A model generated the notes under the pieces. That model worked only from the letters and a program-made list of their open reading frames with translations, searched no databases and was not told where the DNA came from. This document shows, piece by piece, positions 1-9,546 of a stretch of DNA of 64,000 nucleotides; positions within the stretch are counted from its first letter, which is position 1; every line of letters begins with the position of its first letter. This DNA is from Hyphomonas sp. (GTDB lineage: Bacteria > Pseudomonadota > Alphaproteobacteria > Caulobacterales > Hyphomonadaceae), in contig NZ_JAGYJH010000003.1 in assembly GCF_018402285.1 (NCBI RefSeq), positions 1,240,001 through 1,304,000 of the forward strand. Direction: 5' to 3'. The position numbers and the translations under genes are program-made.

Positions 1-1
1 A

Positions 2-796
2 GACCGCGCGGCCCATGATGTCACAACGCCCAGCCTCTCTATCTTTTATCCTGCCACGCCCGATGGCTCGGCGATCCTCATCATTCCGGGCGGCGGTTAC
101 AGATGGGTGGTGATCGACAAGGAAGGCTTTGAAGGCGCCCGGCATTTCGCCGGCGAGGGCGCCACGGTTTATGTCCTGCGTTACCGCTTGCCGCATCAGG
201 GCTGGCAGGCAGGTCCGGACGCGCCGCTTCAGGATGCCCAGCGGGCCATCCGCCTTATCCGCGCCCGCGCGGCGCAAGACCTGATCGACCCATCCCGGGT
301 CATGGTCGCAGGCTTTTCGGCGGGCGGACATCTCGCCGGTACGCTTGCGATGCGGTTTGACAATCCGGCCTATACGCCGGTCGACGCAACAGATGCTCTC
401 TCGGCAAGGCCGGACGCCGCCGCGCTGGTCTATCCCGTCGCGACGATGACCGAGCCGTTCGCCCATCCCGGCTCCCGGCTCAACATGCTGGGAGACCGGC
501 CGGCGCCGGAAGCGATCGCCAACTGGTCGCTCGAATCCATGGCGCGGGCGGACATGCCGCCTGTCTTCCTGATGCACGCCGCGGACGACGTCGCCGTGCC
601 TGTGGACAACGCGCTCATGCTCCACGCGGCGCTCCGCAAGGCGGGCGTGCCGGTGGCCCTGCATGTCTATGAAGCAGGCGGCCATGGTTTCGGGCTTCGC
701 GGCATAGACGGCACGCCGCTGCAATCTTGGCCCTCGCTTCTGCGCGAGTGGGGCGCTAACAAGGGTATCTTCCCTTACGTTACCCTTGAAGACTGA
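2..796 (+). CDS. alpha/beta hydrolase (esterase/lipase-like), 5' truncated by window edge
   Basis: The frame is open upstream of the listed ORF start: DRAAHDVTTPSLSIFYPATPDGSAILIIPGGGYRWVVIDKEG... PGGGY oxyanion motif, nucleophile GFSAGG, C-terminal GGHGF. Confidence 0.85.
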   Translation, partial: DRAAHDVTTPSLSIFYPATPDGSAILIIPGGGYRWVVIDKEGFEGARHFAGEGATVYVLRYRLPHQGWQAGPDAPLQDAQRAIRLIRARAAQDLIDPSRVMVAGFSAGGHLAGTLAMRFDNPAYTPVDATDALSARPDAAALVYPVATMTEPFAHPGSRLNMLGDRPAPEAIANWSLESMARADMPPVFLMHAADDVAVPVDNALMLHAALRKAGVPVALHVYEAGGHGFGLRGIDGTPLQSWPSLLREWGANKGIFPYVTLED

Positions 797-806
797 GCTG
801 CAGAAC

Positions 807-3641
807 ATGACCAGGACCCGTATCGAGCCGTCCCTGCCGGCCGCAGGCGAATATCTGCGCCAACAGGCAGAGCGGATCGGCGAAGACCCGATGACCAATT
901 CGGTCTTCTCCCTCGCCCAGACGCTGTTCCGGGATATCGAGCAGGGCCAAACCAGTCTCGATGACGTTGCCGGTCTGATTGATGAGGCCCATCTGCTGGT
1001 CGTCACCGAGCGCGCGGCCCGGCTTCGCGAGCGCCATGCCGGGGTAAAATCCGATAAGGTATGGGCGCAGGTCCGGGCACAGCTCGAACGCATCGCCGGT
1101 GAGGGCCTGACCGCCTTCCGAGCCGCTGTGGAGCAGGCCCGCGGCGGCGTCGTGTTCACGGCCCACCCCACTTTTTCGCTCTCCCCGGAACTGCGCGCGG
1201 CCATCGCCGCCGAAGCGGTAAAGCCCGGCAGGACAGCCCGCGCTGCCCTCAAGAAAGCCATCGGGTCTGACGCCAGAAGCTGGAACAGCTCCATCACGCT
1301 TGCCAGCGAGCATGAAGAGGCCCAGGCCGCGCTCCTTAATGCCGCCAGGGCCCAGCGCCAGTTTGCAGGGCTACTGTTTGATGTTGCCCGCGCGCGCTTC
1401 CCGGATCACTGGCAGTCCCTGCGCCCCGTCCTTCCCAGTATCGCCAGCTGGGTAGGGTATGACCTGGATGGCCGCACGGACATCCAGTGGTATCATTCCA
1501 TCACGTTCCGCCTCACGGAAAAGGCAGAGCAGCTCCGCCGTTACCAGGCCCGCGTTCAGGAAATTCTTGAAGCTCACCCTGGCGCGCCCGGGCTCGGCGC
1601 CCTGCTGGAGCGCCTCGGACTCGCCGCAGGCGAAACGGCGCTTCAGGCGGCAATGTTCAGCGGAGACCTTCAGTCGCCGGAACGTCTCGTCGCGGCGGCC
1701 AACCGCCTCACCCATGATGGTCCCGGCCGCCTGACAGATGCATCTGAAATCACTGCCGCGCTGGATGCGGCGCTGGCCGCGTCAACAGATGACACGGCAT
1801 TGGCCCGTGAGCTTCTGATCCTGCGCGCACAGGCCGAAAGCCAGCAGCTGGGCACGGGACGCATTCACCTGCGCGTCAACGCCGCCCAGATCGCCACGGT
1901 CATCAGCCGCGAGCTAAATCTTGATGCGGACGAACGCAGTCTCGGCCGTCTTGCCCTGGCCGAGCTTTCCCGCCGCGCGGCCACGCCCAAACCGGTTGAC
2001 GTGAACTTCGCTGACCTCTTCCTTGAGCCGTCCACCGCCCGCCGCCAGTTCATGATGTGCGCCCAGATCCTCAAGCATATCGATGCCCGATCGCCCATCC
2101 GCTTCCTGATCGCCGAGAGCGAGAACCCCGCCACCGTGATGGCCGCGCTCTATCTCGCCCGGCATTACGGCGTGAACGGAAAGCTCGACATTTCGCCCCT
2201 GTTTGAAACGCCTGAAGCACTGGAAACCGGCGGGCGCTTCATCGAGCGCCTGCTGGATGAACCCGAATTTGCCGCCTATGTGCGCCGCCGGGGGCATCTG
2301 TCCATTCAGCTCGGCTTTTCCGATTCCGGTCGCTTCATCGGCCAGATTGCCGGCAACATGGCGATCGAGCGTATCCACAACCTCATCCTGCGGGCGCTGG
2401 CGCCGCGCGTGCCCGGCGCGGGCCTTCTCATCTTCAACACCCATGGCGAATCGATGGGCCGCGGCGCCTGGCCGGGCAGCTTCGAGCAGCGCTTCGATCA
2501 TCTGCTCACGCCGTGGACGCGCGCCAATGCCCATACGCTGGGAATACGGATCATCCACGAATCGAGCTTCCAGGGAGGCGATGGATATCTGCATTTCGCC
2601 ACACCCGAACTTGCGCAAACCACGCTTGCCCACTGGTGCGCCCATCTGTTTGCGCCCCCGCCGGGCAGCGCGGCCAAAGACCCGTTCTATACGCGCACGG
2701 ACCTTGTCTGGGACTTCTACCGCGCCTTGCGCGCCTGGCATGAGCGCTTCTTCACCAATCCTGACTATGGGCGGCTCCTGTCGGATTTTGCGCCCGGTTT
2801 TGTCGTCACCGCCGGCTCGCGTCAGACACGTCGCCCGTCCGGCGCGGCGGGCCCGCGCGCCCTGCGCGCCATCTCGCACAATGCCGAGCTCCAGCAACTT
2901 GGCATCCCGGTCAACACCGCTTCGGGCATCGGCTCGTCCCTGCAGCGGGAAACCGACCGCCTCGTCGATCTCGTCAACACCAGCCCCCGCATGCGCAGTC
3001 TCGTCCAGCTCGCCTGGCGCGCCCGTCTGCTGACCAGCCTGCCGGTGCTGCGGGGCTATGCCTCGATCTACAATCCGGACGTCTGGATCGCCCATGCCCG
3101 CGCAGCGAGCTCCGAGCAGGCGTCAGCCTATCGCGGCGTCTATTACGCCCTGCGCGACGGTGAAACCGCCCTCTCGGTCAACCGCACGGCCAACCTCCTC
3201 TCGGTCGATCTTGACCGGTTCGACGGGCTTCTCGCCCGCCTCGATGAAGCGCCCTCGACAGCCTCCCGGCATGAAGACCGCATCCATCTGCATGTCATTC
3301 ACGGCGTCCGCCAGGCGCTGATGATGCATGCCTTCGCCCTTGCCGGGCGCCTGCCGCGCATTTCCGAGCGTCATGACACCAGCCTGCGCGACATCATCCG
3401 CCTCGTAACAGGCCTGCGGATTGCCGAATGCGTTGAGCTTCTGCGACGCATCTTCCCCGCGTCCCAGGACCGGATGACGCTCCTGTCCGCGCTGGAAGAA
3501 ACCGGCGAGGCAGCAACCGGGCCGGGCCAGTCTGGCTACGACCATATCCATGCGGAGGTGATCGCCCCGCTCGACCGGATCGATCAGCTTCTCCACCGGA
3601 TCAGCCTCGCCCTCAACCATCCCCATGACGCCTTTGGCTGA
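807..3641 (+). CDS. phosphoenolpyruvate carboxylase-like protein (PF00311-type, divergent)
   Basis: FTAHPT motif, LGFSDS, FNTHGESMGRG motifs aligning to PEPC FHGRGGSxGRG; ~945 aa; ATG at 807 (TTG at 786 possible). Confidence 0.75.
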   Translation: MTRTRIEPSLPAAGEYLRQQAERIGEDPMTNSVFSLAQTLFRDIEQGQTSLDDVAGLIDEAHLLVVTERAARLRERHAGVKSDKVWAQVRAQLERIAGEGLTAFRAAVEQARGGVVFTAHPTFSLSPELRAAIAAEAVKPGRTARAALKKAIGSDARSWNSSITLASEHEEAQAALLNAARAQRQFAGLLFDVARARFPDHWQSLRPVLPSIASWVGYDLDGRTDIQWYHSITFRLTEKAEQLRRYQARVQEILEAHPGAPGLGALLERLGLAAGETALQAAMFSGDLQSPERLVAAANRLTHDGPGRLTDASEITAALDAALAASTDDTALARELLILRAQAESQQLGTGRIHLRVNAAQIATVISRELNLDADERSLGRLALAELSRRAATPKPVDVNFADLFLEPSTARRQFMMCAQILKHIDARSPIRFLIAESENPATVMAALYLARHYGVNGKLDISPLFETPEALETGGRFIERLLDEPEFAAYVRRRGHLSIQLGFSDSGRFIGQIAGNMAIERIHNLILRALAPRVPGAGLLIFNTHGESMGRGAWPGSFEQRFDHLLTPWTRANAHTLGIRIIHESSFQGGDGYLHFATPELAQTTLAHWCAHLFAPPPGSAAKDPFYTRTDLVWDFYRALRAWHERFFTNPDYGRLLSDFAPGFVVTAGSRQTRRPSGAAGPRALRAISHNAELQQLGIPVNTASGIGSSLQRETDRLVDLVNTSPRMRSLVQLAWRARLLTSLPVLRGYASIYNPDVWIAHARAASSEQASAYRGVYYALRDGETALSVNRTANLLSVDLDRFDGLLARLDEAPSTASRHEDRIHLHVIHGVRQALMMHAFALAGRLPRISERHDTSLRDIIRLVTGLRIAECVELLRRIFPASQDRMTLLSALEETGEAATGPGQSGYDHIHAEVIAPLDRIDQLLHRISLALNHPHDAFG

Positions 3642-3839
3642 GACCCGCGGCAAGACGGCCAGGGGACAGTTTTATCACCCCGCCAACCCGTTGCGGCGTG
3701 TGCAGGCAGCAAAGTCCGGCAAGCGGCGTCTCAACCCTAGGTCTTTGGTCATAGCTGACTAAATCAATTGCAGGGCGATTGGCAGCGCGCTATCGGCTGA
3801 GTCTGTTTTCAGTATCAGGAAATGGCTAAGGTGCGGTGC

Positions 3840-4814
3840 ATGAACACTGAACGGCTCGACTGGGACACGTTGCGCGTCTTCCGCGTTGTGGCGGAGCTCG
3901 GCAGCATGAGCGGCGCCGCCGCCCGCCTTGGCGAATCCCCTCCGACCATCAGCCGCAAGATCGACGATCTTGAAGCCTCGCTTGGCGCCCAGCTGTTCAT
4001 CCGCTCCACCCGCGGCGTCGAGCTCACCGAAGCCGGCAAGGTCGTGCTTCGCCATGCCCACCAGATGGCAGAGGCCGCCAACACCCTGCGCGATGAGGCT
4101 GGCGCCCAGCGCGCCCCGGTGGAAGGCCGGATCGTCATTGCGACCGGTGACGGGATCGGCCCTTACTGGCTTGCCGCCCGCCTGCACGAATTCCAGAACG
4201 AGCACCCGCGCATCCAGATCCGGATGACCGTCAATGACGAGGCTGCTGACGTCACCAATGGCGACGCGGACATCGCCATCCATTTCGTTGAGCCAAAGAG
4301 CCATGAACTCCTCGCCCACAGGCTGGGCGTGCAGCATTATATCGGCTTTGCGGCAAAGGACTATTTCCGCGAGCGCAAGCCGCCAGACAGCCTCTTCGAA
4401 TACTACAAGTATCGCTGCCTGATGCATTCTGCCTATGTGAACCAGGTGGAACGCTGGGCGCCGAAAGTGTCCGAACTGAAACGGATGATCGATTACGCTT
4501 TCATCTCCAATTCCGGCACGGCGCTGATCCAGTCGTGCGCAGCAGGCGGCGGCGTTGCCATCCTGCCGTCCTTCGTCGCGGCCGTGGACAACCGGATCGT
4601 CCCGCTGGATCTCCCGGAAATCGCCCCGATCCAGTTCTGGATCGTCTACACAGAGCGTTTCCGGCGGCGGCAGGAAGGTCAGCCCTTTGTCGACTGGATC
4701 CGCAAACGGTTCGAGCAGGACGACGCCATGTGGTTCCGGGAACAGTTCGTCCACCCCCGCGACGTGTTCTCCAATGTCCACATTTTCCCCGGCGCGGCCG
4801 CCTCCCGGCCCTAA
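3840..4814 (+). CDS. LysR family transcriptional regulator
   Basis: N-terminal LysR HTH LRVFRVVAELGSMSGAAARLGESPPTISRKIDDLEASLGAQLFIR plus substrate-binding domain. Confidence 0.92.
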   Translation: MNTERLDWDTLRVFRVVAELGSMSGAAARLGESPPTISRKIDDLEASLGAQLFIRSTRGVELTEAGKVVLRHAHQMAEAANTLRDEAGAQRAPVEGRIVIATGDGIGPYWLAARLHEFQNEHPRIQIRMTVNDEAADVTNGDADIAIHFVEPKSHELLAHRLGVQHYIGFAAKDYFRERKPPDSLFEYYKYRCLMHSAYVNQVERWAPKVSELKRMIDYAFISNSGTALIQSCAAGGGVAILPSFVAAVDNRIVPLDLPEIAPIQFWIVYTERFRRRQEGQPFVDWIRKRFEQDDAMWFREQFVHPRDVFSNVHIFPGAAASRP

Positions 4815-4920
4815 TCCCGATTGTCGCGCCCGCTGCGCCTGGCATTGCGTGAGAGCGAAGTGGCGTCCTATGATCGCAAAGTCCGGTTGACAGGCCGTGG
4901 CATAGCCTGAGGGGGATACC

Positions 4921-5934
4921 ATCGACACGAATGACAGGCGCCCGGCCACGATCATCGACGTAGCCCGCGAAGCCGGCGTTTCCTTCAAGACAGTCAGCCG
5001 CGTGCTGAACGGAGAGCCCAATGTGCGCGCCGAAACCCGTCAGCGTGTCATGGAGGCAGTGGCCCGCCTCGGTTACCGCGCCAACCAGCATGCCCGCAGC
5101 CTGCGTGCGGGCCAGAGTCGTCTGATCGGCGTCTTCTATTCAAACCCGTCCCGCAACTATATCGGTGAAATCCAGATCGGCGCGCTCCAGCGCGGTAATG
5201 CCGAAGGGTTCTCCATCGCGTTCGAGCATCTTCAGGAGGGCCCGGAAGGGTCTGTGCTGCCGCGCGGCGGCGCAGCGCTCGCCGGTGTCGTCCTCACCCC
5301 GCCGCTCACCGAAGACCGCGCCCTGATCGCCCGCCTGATCGAAGCTGACACGCCCTTTGTCCGCCTCTCGCATACCGAAGCCGAAGGCGAGGTTGGTCAC
5401 ATCACCATGGATGACGAGGCGGCTGCGCGCGAGCTCATGGATCATCTCTTCACGCTGGGCCATCGCCGCATCGGTTTCATTGCCGGCACCCAGAGCCATC
5501 CCCAGGCCCGACTGCGCGAGGCAGGCTACCGCGCGAGCCTTGCCGCCGCAGGGATCCCGGTCGAGGAGTCCCTGATTACGCGCGGCACGTTTGAATTTGA
5601 ATCCGGCCTGCGCGCCGCCGCCGATCTCCTCGCGCGCACGCCCCGGCCGACGGCGATCTTTGCCAGCAATGATGATATGGCCGCCGCCGTGCTGGCCGTG
5701 GCCTTCCGGTCCGGCCTGCGTGTGCCCGAGCAGCTCTCGGTGACCGGCTTTGACGACACGCCGCTCGCCTCGGTTGTCTATCCGGCGCTGACCACAATCT
5801 ACCAGCCCAGCCGGGAGATGGCCTCGGTTGCCGTGAGCATGCTGCTGGAAAAGCGCAGCACCGACGGCCCCGGCAAGGCCTGCCTGCCATACCGTCTCGT
5901 GGTGCGTGAAACCACCGCGCCGCCGGAGGCCTGA
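4921..5934 (+). CDS. LacI family transcriptional regulator (start appears to be ATC)
   Basis: In-frame upstream extension of the 5002 ORF gives IDTNDRRPATIIDVAREAGVSFKTVSRVLNGEPNVR, a complete LacI HTH; SD-like GAGGGGG at 4909-4915; periplasmic-binding-like domain downstream. Confidence 0.85.
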   Translation: MDTNDRRPATIIDVAREAGVSFKTVSRVLNGEPNVRAETRQRVMEAVARLGYRANQHARSLRAGQSRLIGVFYSNPSRNYIGEIQIGALQRGNAEGFSIAFEHLQEGPEGSVLPRGGAALAGVVLTPPLTEDRALIARLIEADTPFVRLSHTEAEGEVGHITMDDEAAARELMDHLFTLGHRRIGFIAGTQSHPQARLREAGYRASLAAAGIPVEESLITRGTFEFESGLRAAADLLARTPRPTAIFASNDDMAAAVLAVAFRSGLRVPEQLSVTGFDDTPLASVVYPALTTIYQPSREMASVAVSMLLEKRSTDGPGKACLPYRLVVRETTAPPEA

Positions 5935-5978
5935 GCCCCCGTTCCCTGCGCCCCGGCTTTCGTGTAAGCGCCCTGTCC

Positions 5979-7082
5979 ATGACCAAGCCCATCAGCCAGA
6001 TCGCACCCCTCCCGCACATTGCTGCCACCAAGCCCTATGTTCCGGGCGGCAAGCTGCATGGCGCCAGGGGACCGGTTGCGATGCTTGCCTCGAATGAAAA
6101 CCCGTTCGGGCCAAGCCCGAAAGCGGTCCAGGCCGCCCGCGCCGCCGCCGCGGATGTCCACGTCTATCCCGATCCCGATTATGGCCAGCTGCGCGCCGCC
6201 ATCGCCGCCGCCAAAGGCATTGCAGATGTTTCCCGCGTCGTCACCTCGGCCGGGTCCGACGAGATCATCCACCTGCTCACCCAATGCTATGCAGGCCCCG
6301 GCGACGAAGTGGTCTTCACCGAACACGCATTCTCCATGTACCGCGTCTCGGCCGGTGCCCATGGCGCCATATCTGTCGTCGCCCCGGAAACGGAGATGAC
6401 CGCCGGCGTCAATGCCATCCTCGGCGCGGTTTCCCCGCGCACGAAGCTCCTTTTCCTCGCCAATCCCAACAATCCGACGGGCACCATGCTCACGGGGGAA
6501 GAGCTCCGGACGCTGCAGGACGCGCTGCCTCCGCAGGTCCTCTTCGTGGTCGATGGCGCCTATTCGGAGTATCTCGGCCCGGCCTATGAGGCCGAACTGC
6601 GCGACCTCGTCGACCGGCGCGACAACACCGTGATGATGCGCACCTTTTCCAAGATCTATGGCCTGGCCGCTATGCGCCTTGGTTGGGCCTACATGCCCGC
6701 CGCCATCGCCGCGATCTACCAGCGCATTCGCGGGCCCTTCAATGTCAGCAGCATTGCCGCCGCTGCCGGTATCGCCTGCGTCGGCGATGAAGACTTCCTC
6801 AGGATGTCCCGGGATCACAACACCAGATGGCGCGCCGTCATGACGGACGCCCTAAATGCCATGGGCCTGCCGACGCCGCCTTCGCACGCAAACTTCATCG
6901 TCACCGAGTTCGGGTCCGCCCAAAGGGCGGCCGACGCCAACCAGCATCTCAGGGATAACGACATCCTCGTACGCGCGATCAGCGGTTATGGCCTGCCCAC
7001 CAGGCTGCGCATTTCGGTGGGCAGCGAAGCGGACAATCAGCGTTTCCTGGACGCCATGCAGGCCTTCACCGCGTCACGCTGA
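5979..7082 (+). CDS. hisC: histidinol-phosphate aminotransferase (class I/II aminotransferase)
   Basis: SNENPFGPSP, YPDPDYGQLR, NPNNPTGT, RTFSKIYGLAAMRLGW PLP-lysine motif. Confidence 0.8.
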   Translation: MTKPISQIAPLPHIAATKPYVPGGKLHGARGPVAMLASNENPFGPSPKAVQAARAAAADVHVYPDPDYGQLRAAIAAAKGIADVSRVVTSAGSDEIIHLLTQCYAGPGDEVVFTEHAFSMYRVSAGAHGAISVVAPETEMTAGVNAILGAVSPRTKLLFLANPNNPTGTMLTGEELRTLQDALPPQVLFVVDGAYSEYLGPAYEAELRDLVDRRDNTVMMRTFSKIYGLAAMRLGWAYMPAAIAAIYQRIRGPFNVSSIAAAAGIACVGDEDFLRMSRDHNTRWRAVMTDALNAMGLPTPPSHANFIVTEFGSAQRAADANQHLRDNDILVRAISGYGLPTRLRISVGSEADNQRFLDAMQAFTASR

Positions 7083-7947
7083 TATTATCAATCAGCCGCG
7101 TCTTGCCGATCCACGCCGCCGCCAGCAGGCGCGCTTGCGTGCCTTCTTTCAAAGGCTCACCCAGGGGCAGGGCCTGCAGCGTCGCCGGGTCCACGAGCGT
7201 GACATAATCCAGCTTCCGGAATCCGGCAGTCAGGATATGCCCTTCTGCTTCCTTAAGCGCCTCTGAGGGCAGGGTACCGAGTGACATCCGAACCGAGGCC
7301 CGGTGCATTGCTGCAAAGATCGCGCCGGCCGCGCGCCGTTCCTCCGGGGAAAGATAAAGATTGCGGGAAGACTGGGCGAGCCCGTCCGCATCCCGCTTCG
7401 TTTCTCCGCCGATGATCTCGATGGGAAAGCCGAGGTCCTGCACCATCCGGCGGATCACCTGCAGCTGCTGGTAATCTTTTTCCCCGAACACGGCCAGGTC
7501 CGGCTGCGCATGCAGGAAGAGGCGGGCCACCACGGTCGCCACCCCGTAGAAGAAGTGCGGCCGGTAAATCCCGTCGAGCAGGTCCGACAGCGATTCGACC
7601 CGCACATTGGTCACTGATCCTTCGGGATACATTTCTGCAACACTGGGAAGATAAACAGCGTCACATTTCGCGCTGGCCAGCTTGGCAATGTCTTCGGCCT
7701 CGCGGCGCGGATAGGTGTCGAAATCCTCGCCCGGGGCGAACTGCGCCGGGTTAACGAAAATACTCGCTACGGTGCGTGTTACCTTTTCCTGAGCTTTTTC
7801 AATGAGGGAGAGGTGCCCCTCATGCAGGGCCCCCATGGTGGGGACGAAACCCACGGTTTCACCGGTCTGTTTCCAGGCCCGCACACAGGCCTGCAGTTCG
7901 TTTCGGGTACGGATTATTTCGACCCGGTTTTCTGTCGTCGAATTCAC
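7066..7947 (-). CDS. panC: pantoate--beta-alanine ligase
   Basis: VGFVPTMGALHEGHLSLI, SIFVNPAQFAPGEDFDTYPR, FGEKDYQQLQVIRRMV. Confidence 0.95.
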   Translation of the reverse strand: MNSTTENRVEIIRTRNELQACVRAWKQTGETVGFVPTMGALHEGHLSLIEKAQEKVTRTVASIFVNPAQFAPGEDFDTYPRREAEDIAKLASAKCDAVYLPSVAEMYPEGSVTNVRVESLSDLLDGIYRPHFFYGVATVVARLFLHAQPDLAVFGEKDYQQLQVIRRMVQDLGFPIEIIGGETKRDADGLAQSSRNLYLSPEERRAAGAIFAAMHRASVRMSLGTLPSEALKEAEGHILTAGFRKLDYVTLVDPATLQALPLGEPLKEGTQARLLAAAWIGKTRLIDNISVTR

Positions 7948-8014
7948 TTTTCAGATGCCCTGCTTCAAGATGAAGTTAATGTGTTGTTAACCCAGACGGG
8001 GGAATTTTACAGAC

Positions 8015-8497
8015 ATGACCCAGCGCATCGTAACCACTCTCCGCTCGCTCGCACTTTTCGGTGCTGTCTCGCTTGGCCTGCGCAAGGCGAACATCGAAGA
8101 AAGGCATCCTGAACCCATCCTCGGCGCCCTTCGCCCGGATGAAGAGAATGATGCCTGGTTGTTCGACCGGTCCGAGACCAATCTTTCCTCCGGTGCCTAC
8201 ATGCTGGAGCAGGAATATTCCCGCGTGTCCGGCGCTCTTTCGGCGCTTCGCGGCGTCCTGTCCAGCCTTGCCCGCGTTCCAGAAGCCGGCGAGATGGCTT
8301 ATGCCGCGCCCTATGACGCGCCGCTGGCCACCGATCCGATGCTCTTCGACGAGGCGCGCGCGCTCATCCCGGTTCTCACCAACGTGGTTCCCTTCGAGGA
8401 CGACGATCTCTTTGTCGAACATACCTTCGCTCTGCCGCGGGCCGGTGCCGGCCACCATCACCCGCAGTCTGTCGAAGCCCTGCAGCGCGTCGCCTGA
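8015..8497 (+). CDS. hypothetical protein between panC and mipZ
   Basis: 160-aa ORF co-oriented with mipZ, with coding-like composition; no family recognised. Confidence 0.55.
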   Translation: MTQRIVTTLRSLALFGAVSLGLRKANIEERHPEPILGALRPDEENDAWLFDRSETNLSSGAYMLEQEYSRVSGALSALRGVLSSLARVPEAGEMAYAAPYDAPLATDPMLFDEARALIPVLTNVVPFEDDDLFVEHTFALPRAGAGHHHPQSVEALQRVA

Positions 8498-8556
8498 CCT
8501 ACGCCGGAATAGTTTGACCGAAGGCTTGTTGCCGGAGGAGTTGTGGAGTTCCCTGG

Positions 8557-9444
8557 ATGCCCGCTGACGGCGTCGCTCATCTCAGCCGCGTTCCGGGTGC
8601 GGGCCTGGAGGCCCCTGCGCGGGACGCGCGCGTTATTGTCATCGGCAATGAAAAGGGCGGGGCGGGCAAGTCCACCGTCTCCATCCACCTGTCCGTCGCC
8701 CTCCTGCGCACCGGCAGGAAGGTCGGTGTCATCGATCTCGATGTCCGCCAGCGCTCGCTGACCCGCTATCTCGAAAACCGAGTCCGGTGGGCCCAGAACA
8801 CCGGCGCCACGCTCGTCATGCCGGAAATCGTCCGCGTCGAGGCCAGCCAGGAGCGCGACCTTGACCGCGCCGAGGCCGAGGAAAGCCAGCGCTTCCAGGC
8901 CGGCCTCGCCCGACTGAAGCAGACCTGCGACTTCATCCTTATCGACGCCCCCGGCGGCGATACCTTCCTCTCGCGCGCCGCCCATCGCAGCGCCGACACC
9001 CTCATCACCCCCCTCAATGACAGCTTCGTCGACTTCGACCTGCTGGGCGACGTGAACCCCCAGACCCTCGAAGTCCTGCGCCCCAGCTTCTATTCCGAAA
9101 TGGTCTGGGACTGCCGCAAGAAGAAGGCTCAGACGAGCCGCCGCCCGATTGACTGGGTGGTGATGCGAAACCGCATGTCGCCTCTGGCCGCCCGCAACAA
9201 GGAACGCGTCGGCGGCGCGCTGGAAAATCTCTCCAAGCGTATCGGCTTCCGCCTGGCCCCCGGTCTTTCCGAGCGCGTCATCTACCGCGAGCTCTTCCCC
9301 GCCGGCCTTACCCTGCTGGACCTCACTGAAGCGGGCTCCAACGTCGCCTTCACGATGAGCCACAAGGCCGCCCGCCAGGAGCTGCGCGATCTGGTCATCG
9401 TCCTCCAGCTCCCCGAACTCGCCGGCGCCAGCATCGACTTCTGA
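8557..9444 (+). CDS. mipZ: MipZ-like division-plane positioning ParA-type ATPase
   Basis: VIGNEKGGAGKSTVSIHLSVALLRTGRKVGVIDLDVRQRSLTRYLENR..., DFILIDAPGGDTFL, NDSFVDFDLLG; resembles Caulobacter MipZ from memory. Confidence 0.88.
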   Translation: MPADGVAHLSRVPGAGLEAPARDARVIVIGNEKGGAGKSTVSIHLSVALLRTGRKVGVIDLDVRQRSLTRYLENRVRWAQNTGATLVMPEIVRVEASQERDLDRAEAEESQRFQAGLARLKQTCDFILIDAPGGDTFLSRAAHRSADTLITPLNDSFVDFDLLGDVNPQTLEVLRPSFYSEMVWDCRKKKAQTSRRPIDWVVMRNRMSPLAARNKERVGGALENLSKRIGFRLAPGLSERVIYRELFPAGLTLLDLTEAGSNVAFTMSHKAARQELRDLVIVLQLPELAGASIDF

Positions 9445-9546
9445 CCGCCCCGGCGTCAGCCTTGCCAGGTATCCACAGCTGGCTTACCCCAATCCCCGAA
9501 ACAGACCTGCCCGTGAAGGCAGGCCACATCCTTTTGGGGGAAACCA

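Noticed and set aside
1914-3095. 393-aa minus-strand ORF inside the PEPC-like gene
   Set aside because: Fully antisense to a well-supported CDS; an open frame from high G+C codon bias, with no family motifs.
3759-5021. 420-aa minus-strand ORF across the LysR gene and start of LacI
   Set aside because: Antisense to a clear LysR regulator; low-complexity composition typical of GC-rich shadow ORFs.
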